Part shown: positions 9,093 through 19,218 of the stretch, piece by piece | Layout of the letters: every line of letters begins with the position of its first letter | How positions within the stretch are numbered: position 1 is the stretch's first letter | Assembly: GCA_023389745.1 (NCBI GenBank) | Contig: JAEWED010000228.1 | Span: 1-44,074 of the forward strand | Source of the DNA: Actinomycetes bacterium | GTDB lineage: Bacteria; Actinomycetota; Acidimicrobiia; Acidimicrobiales; Microtrichaceae | Length of the DNA: 44,074 nucleotides | Direction of reading: 5' to 3' | The notes under the pieces: generated by a model | What the model was told of the DNA's origin: nothing | Seen by the model: the letters and a program-made list of their open reading frames with translations, nothing else | The model's database searches: none | Program-made: the position numbers and the translations under genes

Positions 9093-12000
9093 TCGACTCC
9101 CCGCTCCTGCTCTCCACGTTGAAGACGCAGCTCACGGAGCTGCTGGCCGACCTGCATCGCCAGGTCGACACGGCGCCCGAGATCGGCGACCGCCTCCGCG
9201 GCGAGTACCAGCGCGCGTTCGACGCAGAGCGCACCGGCTGGACGTTCACCGAGTGGGCCGAGGACCGACTCACCCAGGTCGCCGTCGGCTGGCTGCTCGG
9301 CTGCGTCTTTGTGCGGTACTGCGAAGACAACGGCCTGATCGACGACCCGATGATCGGCGGATCAGGCGAGGCCGCGGTGCTGGCACGCGCCGCCCAGCAG
9401 GACTACTTCCGAGCGAACCCGTCCGACTCTGACCGCGAGTACCTGCAGCACGTGTTCCGCCGTGCCGCAGCGCTGCCCGGCCTTGACGGAGTGCTCGGCG
9501 AGCGCAACAGCCCACTCTGGCTCACCAACCCATCCGGTGATGCCTGCACCGACCTGCTGACGCTGTTCCGCCGCAACGACGACGCCGGTGACCTGATCCT
9601 CGACTTCACCGACCCGAACCGCAGCACACGCTTCCTCGGCGACCTCTACCAGGACCTGTCAGAGCACGCGAAGAAGACCTACGCGCTGCTGCAGACCCCC
9701 GACTTCGTCGAGGAGTTCATCCTCGACCGCACGCTCGAGCCGGCGATCGAGTCCGTCGGACTCTCCAACGTCTCGCTGATCGACCCGACCTGCGGCTCCG
9801 GCCACTTCCTGCTCGGCGCATTCGAGCGGCTCTGGCAGCGCTGGACCGACGCCGAACCCGCCATGCCGGCCGATCAGCGCGCAGCGAAGGCGCTCGATGC
9901 GGTGTGGGGTGTCGACATCAACCCCTTCGCCGCGGCGATCGCTCGATTCCGCCTGCTGGTTGCGGCGATGCAGCGCGCCGGACAGCAGCGCCTGGCCGAT
10001 GTCAAGGACTACCCCATCCACGTCGCCGTCGGGGACTCCCTGCTCTGGGGCGCCCAGCAGTCCTCGCTGCCCGGCTTCGAGGGCGCGGGCGGCGGCGAGC
10101 ACGAGTTCCTCTACGCGACCGAGGATCAGACGTCGCTGCGCGAGACGTTTACACGCCGCTTCACCGCGGTCGTGGGCAATCCGCCGTACATCGTGCCGAA
10201 GGACAAGGCAGCGAACGCCAAGTACCGCGAGAAGTACACGTCCTGCCACCGCCAATACTCGCTCGGCGTGCCGTTCACCGAGCTGTTCTTCGACCTCGCC
10301 GAGTCACCCGACGCGACGACCGGTCGCCCGTCGGGCTTCGTCGGCATGATCACCGCCAACTCGTTCATGAAGCGCGAGTTCGGCAAGAAGCTCATCGAGG
10401 ACTTCATCCCGACCTGGGACCTCACCCACGTCGTCGACACCTCGGGTGCGTACATCCCCGGTCACGGCACGCCGACGGTGATCCTCTTCGGGCGGAACCA
10501 GCCGCCGGTCGCCGACGCAATCCGCGCCGTCCAGGGGATTCGGGGGGAACCGTCAACTCCGGCAGACCCGACGAAGGGCCTGGTGTGGTCGGCGATCATC
10601 AATCAGATCGATGATCCCGGCAGCGAGTCCGAGTACATCAGCGTGGCGGATACGGAGCGCTCGAGGTTCGCCAAGCATCCGTGGAGCATTGGTGGAGGCG
10701 GAGCCGCAGAGTTAAAGCTCAGCATCGAAAGATCGGCTCCGATCCGGCTCGGTTCCGAGATCCTCCTTACGGGACGGACAGCACACACCAGCGCAGACGA
10801 CTCATACTTCGCCCCTCTCGGGACCCTCCTCCGATTCGGCCTGCGAGATACCGAAATCATGCTGATCGTCGAAGGCGACGCGGTGCGCGACTGGCAATTG
10901 GCTGCGGTGACGGAGTCCGCGTTCCCATATGACCGCGAGCTGCTAGCCGACCTTGCCGAGCTCGCTCCGCTTCATCAGCGACTGTGGCTGACCAAGCAGT
11001 ATCTTGTTAGGCGACGCGAGCCCAACGGCTTCCATCACGAGATCGGCAAGACCTGGTTCGAATGGAGCCGATTTCACCCCGAACGATTCCGGACGCCGTT
11101 GTCGATTGCGTTTGCGTTCGTGGCGACGCACAACCACTTCGTGCTGGATCGTGGCGGGAAGGTGTTCAATCGTTCTGCTCCCGTGATCAAGTTGCCGGAG
11201 GGTGCGACGGAGGACGATCACCTCGGCCTGCTGGCGCTGCTCGACTCGTCGGTCGCGTGCTTCTGGATGCAGCAGGTCTTCCACAACAAGGGATACGGGG
11301 CCGACTCAAAGGGCGCTCGGTCCACGAACGTGGCATTCGAGAACTTCTTCGAGTTCGACGGCACGAAGCTCCAGCAGTTCCCGCTGCCGTCGGGCGCTCG
11401 GCCTGTCGATGCCGGTCGCCAGCTCGACGACCTGGCGCAGGCGCTCGCTGCTCAGCAGCCGTCAGCGGTCGTCGCGATCGACGTGCCAACACGCGAGCGG
11501 CTTGACGCAGCACGGACCGAGTCGGAGCGCCTTCTCGCCCAGATGATCTCGGCGCAGGAGGAGCTCGATTGGCAGTGCCTGCACCTCTACGGGCTCACCG
11601 ACACGCCGCTCACCGTGCCCAATGGCGAAGGCGCCCCGCCGTTGGCGTTGGGAGAGCGGGCGTTCGAGATCGTGCTGGCTCGCAAGATCGCCGCCGGCGA
11701 GGCGGAGACGGCGTGGTTCTCACGACATCGGTCGACGCCGATCACCGAACTGCCGGCACACTGGCCGGGCTGGTACCGGGATCTCGTCAATCGTCGCATC
11801 GAGCTCATCGAGTCCGACCGCAACGTCGGCTTGGTCGAACGGCCCGAGCACAAGCGGCGGTGGAACCGCACGCCGTGGGAGGAGCTGGAACAGGCTGCCC
11901 TGCGTGACTGGCTGCTGGACCGGCTCGAGGACCGCTCGCTGTGGTTCGACGGCGACTACGCCGTCACTCGCACCGTTGCGCAGCTCGCGGACCGGGTCTC

Positions 12001-12703
12001 GACTGACGACGACTGGATGTCGGTCGCTCGCGTCTACACGGGCCAGGTCGACATCGACCCGCTCGTGGTGGTCACCGCGCTGGTCGCCGACGAGCACGTG
12101 CCGGCCCAAGCAGCGGCCCGCTACAAGCCGTCGGGGCGCAAGAAGCGCGCCGAGTGGGAGCGCACGTGGGAGCTGCAGCGTGCCGAGGACCGCGGCGAGG
12201 ACGTCGGCCGCATCGCGGTGCCACCCAAGTACGGCCAGGCCGACTTCGCGCGTCCCTCGTACTGGAAGCAGCGCGGCAAGCTCGACGTGCCCAAGGAGCG
12301 CTTCACCTCGGTGATCGGCGCGGAGCGCGACGCGTCGTCGGGCGATTCGACGATGGTGCTGGCATGGGCCGGGTTCGACCACGCCCAGCTCGCCCAAGCG
12401 CTCGCCACGTTGCTGTTCCAGCGCCAGACGAACGACGGCTGGACGGGCGAGCAGCTGCTCCCGCTCATCGCTGCGCTCGACGAAGTCCTTCCGTGGGTCG
12501 AGCAGTGGTACCCGGACATCGATCCGGGCCTCGGGCAGCCGCTCGCCGCGTTCTACCGAGGCCAGCTCGACCAGACGCTCGCATCGATCGGTGCGACGGC
12601 CGAGACCGTCGCGGCCTGGTCGCCGCCAGCACCGACCCGCGGCCGCAAGAAGGCAGCCAGCGCCACCCAGACCGACACCACCTCCACCAGCTCCGAGGCC
12701 TGA
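9089..12703 (+). CDS. pglX: BREX-2 adenine-specific DNA methyltransferase PglX
   Basis: A 1204-residue protein starting at the ATG that overlaps the pglW stop (ATGA); the longer open frame upstream lies within pglW and is rejected. The SAM-binding motif I is DPTCGSGHF (residues 232-240) and the catalytic motif IV is NPPY (364-367), which defines an N6-adenine methyltransferase. Residues about 480-720 probably carry target recognition, and the remainder is the long C-terminal region usual for PglX. In BREX, PglX modifies host DNA at a non-palindromic site and this mark separates self from phage; in Streptomyces Pgl, PglX is toxic unless balanced by PglZ. The stretch at about 10530-11230 uses more AT-ending and rare codons (TTA, AGA, AGG) than the flanks, suggesting a swapped recognition domain. 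The gap to pglY is 6 bases. Confidence 0.95.
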   Translation: MIDSPLLLSTLKTQLTELLADLHRQVDTAPEIGDRLRGEYQRAFDAERTGWTFTEWAEDRLTQVAVGWLLGCVFVRYCEDNGLIDDPMIGGSGEAAVLARAAQQDYFRANPSDSDREYLQHVFRRAAALPGLDGVLGERNSPLWLTNPSGDACTDLLTLFRRNDDAGDLILDFTDPNRSTRFLGDLYQDLSEHAKKTYALLQTPDFVEEFILDRTLEPAIESVGLSNVSLIDPTCGSGHFLLGAFERLWQRWTDAEPAMPADQRAAKALDAVWGVDINPFAAAIARFRLLVAAMQRAGQQRLADVKDYPIHVAVGDSLLWGAQQSSLPGFEGAGGGEHEFLYATEDQTSLRETFTRRFTAVVGNPPYIVPKDKAANAKYREKYTSCHRQYSLGVPFTELFFDLAESPDATTGRPSGFVGMITANSFMKREFGKKLIEDFIPTWDLTHVVDTSGAYIPGHGTPTVILFGRNQPPVADAIRAVQGIRGEPSTPADPTKGLVWSAIINQIDDPGSESEYISVADTERSRFAKHPWSIGGGGAAELKLSIERSAPIRLGSEILLTGRTAHTSADDSYFAPLGTLLRFGLRDTEIMLIVEGDAVRDWQLAAVTESAFPYDRELLADLAELAPLHQRLWLTKQYLVRRREPNGFHHEIGKTWFEWSRFHPERFRTPLSIAFAFVATHNHFVLDRGGKVFNRSAPVIKLPEGATEDDHLGLLALLDSSVACFWMQQVFHNKGYGADSKGARSTNVAFENFFEFDGTKLQQFPLPSGARPVDAGRQLDDLAQALAAQQPSAVVAIDVPTRERLDAARTESERLLAQMISAQEELDWQCLHLYGLTDTPLTVPNGEGAPPLALGERAFEIVLARKIAAGEAETAWFSRHRSTPITELPAHWPGWYRDLVNRRIELIESDRNVGLVERPEHKRRWNRTPWEELEQAALRDWLLDRLEDRSLWFDGDYAVTRTVAQLADRVSTDDDWMSVARVYTGQVDIDPLVVVTALVADEHVPAQAAARYKPSGRKKRAEWERTWELQRAEDRGEDVGRIAVPPKYGQADFARPSYWKQRGKLDVPKERFTSVIGAERDASSGDSTMVLAWAGFDHAQLAQALATLLFQRQTNDGWTGEQLLPLIAALDEVLPWVEQWYPDIDPGLGQPLAAFYRGQLDQTLASIGATAETVAAWSPPAPTRGRKKAASATQTDTTSTSSEA

Positions 12704-12709
12704 TCCACG

Positions 12710-15700
12710 ATGTCGTCCACCCCCATGTTGCTGCGAGACGCGATCACCATCCCGACCGAGGTGCGCCAGGGCGACCTGGTGTTCAAGCTGAGCGACGCGA
12801 CCGAGCAGACCGCTGAGACGGTCGCCCGGTACGTCGTCACCGACCAGCTGCTCGAGGCGTTCGCCGAGGCAGCGTCGCTGGTGGGTGCTGCGGTGCGCGA
12901 ACACAGCTCGAAAGCAGCGTTCCTGTCGGGCAGCTTCGGTGCCGGTAAGTCGAACTTCATGGGGATGCTGCAGTTGCTGCTGGACGGCAACCCCGCGGCG
13001 CTCGCGGTGCCGGAGTTGGCACCGGTGGTGAAGTCGATGAACGAGTGGCGCGACGGTCAGCGGTTCCTCACCGTGCCGTTCCACCTGATCGGCGCCACGT
13101 CGCTCGAGAGCGAGATCTTCGGCACTTACGTGCAGCACGTTCGTCGCCTGGACTCGGACGCCCCGCTGCCCGAGGTGTTCGCGGATGAGCCGATCCTGGA
13201 GAACGCCGACAACCTGCGTCAGCGTCTCGGCGACGACGCGTTCTTCGCGGCGCTCAACGAGTCCGACGGCAGCGGCGGCGGTGACGGCTGGGGCGACCTG
13301 GGCGGCTGGGACGCCGCCCGTTACGACGCGGCGCGGCGTCAGCCGGTGGACGGCGAGGATCGGCGGCTGCTCGTGCAGGCGTTGCTCGCCGATCTGCTCT
13401 CGGCCTATGCGGACGGCGCGGCAGCGAACCGAGAGGGCTACGTCGACATCGATACCGGCCTGTCGGCCATCAGCCGCCACGCGCACGGCCTCGGGTACTC
13501 GGGTGTCATCTTGTTCCTGGACGAGCTGATCCTGTGGCTGATGTCGCGCATGGCCGACGCCGCGTTCGTCGCGGCGGAAGCGTCGAAGATCTCAAAGCTC
13601 GTCGAAGCGAGCGACGCCGAGCGTCCCGCGCCGCTGATCAGCATCATCGCCCGCCAGCGGGACCTGCGCGACCTGATCGGCTCGGACGTACCCGGTGCGG
13701 AGCGGCTGGGTTTCATCGACCAGCTCAACTTCCAGGCCGGGCGTTTCACGAACATCGCGTTGAACGACTCGAACCTGGCGGCAGTGGCGCACCACCGACT
13801 CTTGCGGCCCGTCGATGATGCCGGCGCCACCGCGTTGTCGGCGGCGTTTGAGTCGCTCGCACTCACCGACGACCAGCGCGACGCGCTGCGCGGCGCTACC
13901 GGCACCGACGACGAGTTCCGGATGACGTATCCGTTCTCGCCGGCGTTCCTGAACGTCGTGGTCGACCTGGCGGGTGCGCTGCAGCGAACCCGCACCGGGC
14001 TGAGGGTGCTGCTCGACCTGCTCGTGCGGCACCGCGACACGCTGCAGGTCGGCCAGCTGGTGCCGGTGGGCGACCTGTTCGACGTGCTGGACGACAGCGA
14101 CGAACCCCTGTCGGACACGATGAAGCCGCAGTTCGAATCGGCTCGTCGCATCTACCGCTCGACGCTGCGGCCGATGCTGCTCGCCGAGCACGGCCTGACC
14201 GAGGAGTCGATCGCCGCTGGTGGCCCCTCGGCGGCGTTCGTCACCGACGACCGACTCGTCAAGACGCTGTTGCTGGCCGCGCTGGTCCCCCATTCGCCCC
14301 CGTTCCAGAACCTGACCGCCCGCAAGCTGGTCGCGCTCAACCACGGCCTGATCTCGAGCCCGGTGCCGGGCATGGAGGTCGGGGTGGTCGTCACGAAGCT
14401 CAACAAGTGGGCGGCGCACGCCGGCGAGCTGCAGGTGGGCGGCGATCCGCACAACCCGACGGTGCACCTGGTGCTCAGCGAGGTCGACACCCGGGCGATC
14501 CTCGACTCGGTCAGCGGCATCGACAACCTGGGCAACCGGCGCAAGCTGGTGCGAGATCTGCTCGCCGAGGAGCTCGGCGTGTCGACCGATCAGCTGATGC
14601 AGTCGACGTCGCATCTGTGGCGTGGTGTGAAGCGACAGGCCGATCTGGTCTTCGGAAACGTGCGTGACACCGCCGAGTTGACCGACTCGTCGTTCGCGTC
14701 GAGCGGCTCTACTTGGAAGATCGTGATCGACTTCCCCTTCGACGACGAGGGCCACAGCCCGCACGAGGATCTGGAGCGGGTGACTCGCCTTCGCGAGCTC
14801 GGCAACGAGTGGCGCACGCTGTGTTGGATCCCGTCGTTCTTCACCGCAGAGATGCGCGCCCAGCTCGGTTCGCTGGTGCGGCTCAACCACCTGCTGCCGG
14901 TGCCGGGCCAGACCAGCGAGCGTTACGCCGAAGCCACTCGCCACCTCAGCCCCGAGGCGCGAGAAGCTGCACGCCCGCAGCTCGAAGCGCAGCAGAACGC
15001 GGCCCGCTCACGCCTGATCGCGGCGCTGCGCCAGGCGTACGGCTTGGGCAACCCCGATCCGGGCGTGGTCGATTCGAGCCATGCGCTCGCCGATCACTTC
15101 TCGAGCTTGCTGAGCGGGTTCACCGTGCGGCCGCCGGTGGCGGCAACGCTGCGCCAGGCGTTCGAGGCGGTGCTCGAACAGGCGCTGGAGCACAGCTACC
15201 CGGCGGCGCCGCAGATCGACGCCGAGGTCCGTCCCGCCGACCTGCGGACCGTGCGCGACGTGTGCGAGCAGGCGCTCGAGGCGACCGATCGCCGCATCCC
15301 GCAGGTGGCCACGGCCGATCGGCGCATCATGAGCCGCATCGCGAACCCGCTGCGGCTCGGTGTGCAGTCCGAACAGGCCTTCGTGCTGGATGTCTCCCAG
15401 CGTTGGGACACGCACTTCACTCGAAAGCTCGCCGAGCGCACCCAGTCGGGTGCTGAGGGCCACCCGAGCGTCGCGGAGCTGCGGCGCTGGATCGACGAAC
15501 CGGCGCCGATGGGGCTGACGAAGGAGCTGCAGAACCTGGTGCTGATCGTGTGGGCCGCGGCGACGGACCGCACCTTCACCGATCACGGCGGTCCGGCTCG
15601 TGTGGCGCTCGATGCTCTGGCGGATCACTACGAAGTCGTGGCGCAGGATCTGCCCGATGCTGCGTCGTGGAGCGAAGCAATCGACCGGGCCGAGCGGGTG

Positions 15701-16396
15701 CTCGGTCTGCCGCGCCTGCCGGCGGAGCCGTCGGCGGTGGCACTGGCCAAGCTGTCGAACGGGCTTGCCGCGGCCGCCACGGAACACCTTGGTCCCGCCG
15801 ATGCGCTCGTGAGCGAGCTCGAGACGTTGGCGGCAGTGGTCGGGCTCGACTCCTCGGAGCGGATCGACACCGCGACACGGGCGGCGCAGCTGCTGGGAGC
15901 ACTCGCCGCCGCCGGTAGCGACATGGAGAAGGTCGAGGCCTTCCTTGCGGCGGACCTGCGCCCCAGCCCCGAAGCGATCGGCGCCTCGATCAAGTCCGCC
16001 GATGCGGTCCGCGGCACGATTGTCGGCGTCGACACGGACCTCCTCGCGGCGGCGATGACTCGTGAGGACGGCGCCAGCATCGGTGAGCGACTGTCCTCGC
16101 TGCTCGGGAACGACGAGCTCGTCGAGCCCCTGGCTCCCGCACTTCGAGCTCTCGCGATCGAAGCGAAGTCGGTGGTCTACACCGAGACACCGCCGGTGGT
16201 CGTCCCACCGCCGAGCGACCCACCGCCCGTCGACGACGGTGCGGCTCAGCGACACTCGGTCTCGTCGGCCACCGGTCTGAGCAAGTCCGAGGCCGTCAAG
16301 TGGCTCAAGGACATCCGAAAGCAGATCGACGCCGGCGAGTTCGGCGACGGCCCGTTCGACATCGAGATCCAGTCACCCGGGGACCCTGCCACGTGA
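12710..16396 (+). CDS. pglY: BREX-2 P-loop ATPase PglY
   Basis: A 1228-residue protein, the usual size of PglY. The ATG is 6 bases after the pglX stop and has no clear Shine-Dalgarno sequence, so translation is probably coupled to pglX. Walker A is GSFGAGKS (residues 74-81, K80). Walker B is VILFLDEL with D271/E272. The rest is helical, with no other recognised catalytic motif, and ends in a Pro-rich linker and a short tail. PglY is the type 2 counterpart of the BrxC ATPase of type 1 BREX; its exact step in defence is not settled. The stop overlaps the GTG of pglZ (GTGA). Confidence 0.93.
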   Translation: MSSTPMLLRDAITIPTEVRQGDLVFKLSDATEQTAETVARYVVTDQLLEAFAEAASLVGAAVREHSSKAAFLSGSFGAGKSNFMGMLQLLLDGNPAALAVPELAPVVKSMNEWRDGQRFLTVPFHLIGATSLESEIFGTYVQHVRRLDSDAPLPEVFADEPILENADNLRQRLGDDAFFAALNESDGSGGGDGWGDLGGWDAARYDAARRQPVDGEDRRLLVQALLADLLSAYADGAAANREGYVDIDTGLSAISRHAHGLGYSGVILFLDELILWLMSRMADAAFVAAEASKISKLVEASDAERPAPLISIIARQRDLRDLIGSDVPGAERLGFIDQLNFQAGRFTNIALNDSNLAAVAHHRLLRPVDDAGATALSAAFESLALTDDQRDALRGATGTDDEFRMTYPFSPAFLNVVVDLAGALQRTRTGLRVLLDLLVRHRDTLQVGQLVPVGDLFDVLDDSDEPLSDTMKPQFESARRIYRSTLRPMLLAEHGLTEESIAAGGPSAAFVTDDRLVKTLLLAALVPHSPPFQNLTARKLVALNHGLISSPVPGMEVGVVVTKLNKWAAHAGELQVGGDPHNPTVHLVLSEVDTRAILDSVSGIDNLGNRRKLVRDLLAEELGVSTDQLMQSTSHLWRGVKRQADLVFGNVRDTAELTDSSFASSGSTWKIVIDFPFDDEGHSPHEDLERVTRLRELGNEWRTLCWIPSFFTAEMRAQLGSLVRLNHLLPVPGQTSERYAEATRHLSPEAREAARPQLEAQQNAARSRLIAALRQAYGLGNPDPGVVDSSHALADHFSSLLSGFTVRPPVAATLRQAFEAVLEQALEHSYPAAPQIDAEVRPADLRTVRDVCEQALEATDRRIPQVATADRRIMSRIANPLRLGVQSEQAFVLDVSQRWDTHFTRKLAERTQSGAEGHPSVAELRRWIDEPAPMGLTKELQNLVLIVWAAATDRTFTDHGGPARVALDALADHYEVVAQDLPDAASWSEAIDRAERVLGLPRLPAEPSAVALAKLSNGLAAAATEHLGPADALVSELETLAAVVGLDSSERIDTATRAAQLLGALAAAGSDMEKVEAFLAADLRPSPEAIGASIKSADAVRGTIVGVDTDLLAAAMTREDGASIGERLSSLLGNDELVEPLAPALRALAIEAKSVVYTETPPVVVPPPSDPPPVDDGAAQRHSVSSATGLSKSEAVKWLKDIRKQIDAGEFGDGPFDIEIQSPGDPAT

Positions 16397-19218
16397 GCGT
16401 CGCGGACACCGACCGGTCGGCCCGAACCGCCACCGCGGAGCTGGTGCGCCAACTCGTGCGCGAGCTGCGCGACGGCACCAGGGGCCAACTCCACCCCGAA
16501 CCGTTCGTGGTCGGCGTCAAGGCGGCCCCGGTGTGGAACCTCAGCGACGTGCACGACGCCGAGGTCGGGACCATCCGGGTCGTGCCATGTCCGAGCCCAC
16601 TCGCTGCACGCCGTGCGATCGCAGAGTTCGACGCTGCCGATGACGATGCTGCGGCGGGATCGCTGGTGCTGCTGACCGACCTGGCCGAAGCTGAGCTGGG
16701 CGACGATCTGCTCGCCCGATTCATCCGCCCGCGATTGTTCGGGCTCAACCCGTGGGACGCGGTGCGTCAGCGATTCGGTGCGCGGTCGTTGGATCCCGCC
16801 TTCAGCGAGCCTCGGTTCGCGTGGATGGCCGACCCGCTGCTGGACGTTCCCGTCAGCGCGCTGCCCGCTGGGGCAGTCGTCCTGTCCGCCGAGGCTGCAC
16901 TGCGAGCGCTCACCGCCGCGGTCCTGGGCGCCACTGCGGTCTCGTTAGAGCGGCTGCTCGTCGCGACCGCAGACCGCGGGTTCTCGGCACGTGTCGAACA
17001 GGTCGATCCGTCGGTGGTGACGTCGCTGTGCTCGACCCTGGGCGAACTCCTCGGCCCTGCCGGCGCCTTGATCACCGGAGCGATCGCGCAGGGTCGTGGT
17101 GAGCGATGCCTGCCCGCCGGGCTCGCCGCACGCACCGTCGTCGGTTCGATCGCAGGGACTCGGGCGCAGGTTCGCATCGAGGATCTGACAGGGTGCGATG
17201 TGGTCACTGACGCTGCGCTCGACGCGTGGGCTCGTGCCGCGGAGCGAGCGTACGACGAGCTCGCCAGCAGTGACGACCTCGACCGGCGCTCCGTTGCCAT
17301 CGACGTCGAGCACACCGGCTCGGCGCTCGTGACCGACTGGCAGTCTGGCCACCCTGACGCGAGCGACGTGCTGAGCGTGAGCTTCGAAGCGCGCCTGGAG
17401 CAGCTCGCCGAACTGCTGGAATCCGGCCTGACCGCCACCGGCTCGCTCGACGGCGACGCGTTGCGCGCCGAGGTGCAGCGGGTGGTCGCGCACCGCGTGG
17501 CAGGGCTCGAATCGGGTCGGCCACGGGCACAACGCGCGCAGTTGGCGGCTCGTCTGGTGTCGTGGCTGCGTGATCCGGTGAGCGAGCGACACGGAACCGG
17601 CGCGACTGATGGCGAGGCGACTGCCACGCCGTTGACGCTGGCGGAGTCGATCGACGCCTACCTGGCCGACGGCGCGTGGGTTGACGCGGCTCGACGTCGA
17701 GTCGGCGAGGGCGACGACACACCGCAGCGGTTTGCCGACGTGCTGAGGAAGATCAGCGCAGCGGCGCACGAACGCCGGAGCCTGGGTAACCGGGCCTTCG
17801 CCGACGCTCTGTCCCGGTGGACGACCGACGGCACCGCCGCCGAACTGCCCGCGGAGCGTACGGTCGCCGTCGAGGCGGTCCTCGGCGACGTGGTGGCGCC
17901 GCTGGCCAAGCAGTCACCCGTGTTGCTGGTTGTCCTCGACGGATGCGGACTCGCACCGTTCCTTGAGCTGGCGGACCAGTTCGCCCAGTTCGGTCTCAAG
18001 GAGATCGGCCGAAACGACCAGCGCCGAGTGGCGTTGGCCGCGCTCCCGACGGTCACCGAGGCCTCACGCACCTCGCTGCTGGCAGGGAAGTTGCGCATCG
18101 GCGCCGCGGTCGACGAGAAGCGGGAGCTGCCAACGCATCCGAAGATCTCGAAGCTCGACGGCCCCCCTGCCGTGGTGCTGCACCACCGCCAGGACCTGGT
18201 CAGCGGCGTCGGGCAGGGCTTGCCGAAGCAGGTCGTTGCCGACCTGGGAGCGAACGGCCCGTCGGTCGTGGCGGTCGTCGTCAACACGATCGACGACGAG
18301 CTCAGCCGTGGCACGTTCACCACGGAGTACCGCATCGAGCAGATGGGGCCGCTGCCAGCGCTGCTGCGCGCGGCATGCTCGGCCGGACGCATCGTGATCG
18401 TGACTGCCGACCACGGACACGTGCTGGGCGTCGGCCTGGACGGCAAGGGCGACGTGTTGAGGTCCGGCGACGGCGGCGACCGTTGGCGCATCGCGGATCG
18501 CGAGCCGACCGAGGACGAGGTGCTGTTGCGAGGGCCCCGTGTGCTGCTCGGCGACGAGCGAGGCGTGCTGGCCCCGTGGCATGACGACCTGCGGTACTCC
18601 GCGAGACACGGCGGCTACCACGGCGGCGCCACGCCCGATGAGTGCATCGTGCCGTTGTCGGTGTACGCCCCCGCCGGGGTCGAGCTGCCGAAGGGCTGGG
18701 CCCAGCTCTCCGTCGCCAGGCCCGCATGGTGGGACCTCCATATCGAGACTGCCGAGGTGGCGCCGCCGCCGGCGAAGAAGCCGGCGCGCCGGCCGACGAA
18801 GCCGAAGGCTGCTCCCGAGGGGCAGGACACGTTGTTCGAGCCGCCGACTGTCGTCGGGGCCGACCCCGTCGTCGAGCCCGATGAGGTGCCGGACAACACG
18901 GTGCCGAGCTGGATCGACGAGGTGCTGCGCTCCGACGTCTACGCACTGCAGCTCGGTGCCATCGGTCGCGCCAAGCCGGACCCCGCCAAGGTTCGGGCTG
19001 CGATCGCTGCGTTGCAGCAACGCGGCGGCGTCGCCAACTACGCGGTGATCGCACAGGCCACAGGCTCGCTCGTCAGCCGAGTGCCCGGGTTCCTCGCGAT
19101 CCTGGCGCGGGTGCTGAACGTCGACGGCTTCGGGGTGCTGACTGTCGACGCCGCCGCCCAAGAGGCACGCCTCGACGAGTCCCTGCTGCGGTCCCAGTTC
19201 CTGGGCGGTGTGTCATGA
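16393..19218 (+). CDS. pglZ: BREX-2 phosphatase-fold protein PglZ
   Basis: A 941-residue protein starting at the GTG that overlaps the pglY stop (GTGA); the upstream in-frame extension is inside pglY. The core has the alkaline-phosphatase-superfamily layout expected of PglZ: a first metal-binding Asp in VVLDGCG (D516), a Ser/Thr-rich nucleophile region TEASRTSLL (T560/S561), and a late metal site TADHGH (D673/H674). A Lys/Ala/Pro-rich linker near residues 790-820 joins a C-terminal domain that resembles a small winged helix. PglZ is the signature protein of all BREX types and is thought to control or counter the methyltransferase. Its stop overlaps the next ATG (ATGA), so the membrane NERD gene is translated in step with it. 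Confidence 0.95.
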   Translation: MSVADTDRSARTATAELVRQLVRELRDGTRGQLHPEPFVVGVKAAPVWNLSDVHDAEVGTIRVVPCPSPLAARRAIAEFDAADDDAAAGSLVLLTDLAEAELGDDLLARFIRPRLFGLNPWDAVRQRFGARSLDPAFSEPRFAWMADPLLDVPVSALPAGAVVLSAEAALRALTAAVLGATAVSLERLLVATADRGFSARVEQVDPSVVTSLCSTLGELLGPAGALITGAIAQGRGERCLPAGLAARTVVGSIAGTRAQVRIEDLTGCDVVTDAALDAWARAAERAYDELASSDDLDRRSVAIDVEHTGSALVTDWQSGHPDASDVLSVSFEARLEQLAELLESGLTATGSLDGDALRAEVQRVVAHRVAGLESGRPRAQRAQLAARLVSWLRDPVSERHGTGATDGEATATPLTLAESIDAYLADGAWVDAARRRVGEGDDTPQRFADVLRKISAAAHERRSLGNRAFADALSRWTTDGTAAELPAERTVAVEAVLGDVVAPLAKQSPVLLVVLDGCGLAPFLELADQFAQFGLKEIGRNDQRRVALAALPTVTEASRTSLLAGKLRIGAAVDEKRELPTHPKISKLDGPPAVVLHHRQDLVSGVGQGLPKQVVADLGANGPSVVAVVVNTIDDELSRGTFTTEYRIEQMGPLPALLRAACSAGRIVIVTADHGHVLGVGLDGKGDVLRSGDGGDRWRIADREPTEDEVLLRGPRVLLGDERGVLAPWHDDLRYSARHGGYHGGATPDECIVPLSVYAPAGVELPKGWAQLSVARPAWWDLHIETAEVAPPPAKKPARRPTKPKAAPEGQDTLFEPPTVVGADPVVEPDEVPDNTVPSWIDEVLRSDVYALQLGAIGRAKPDPAKVRAAIAALQQRGGVANYAVIAQATGSLVSRVPGFLAILARVLNVDGFGVLTVDAAAQEARLDESLLRSQFLGGVS

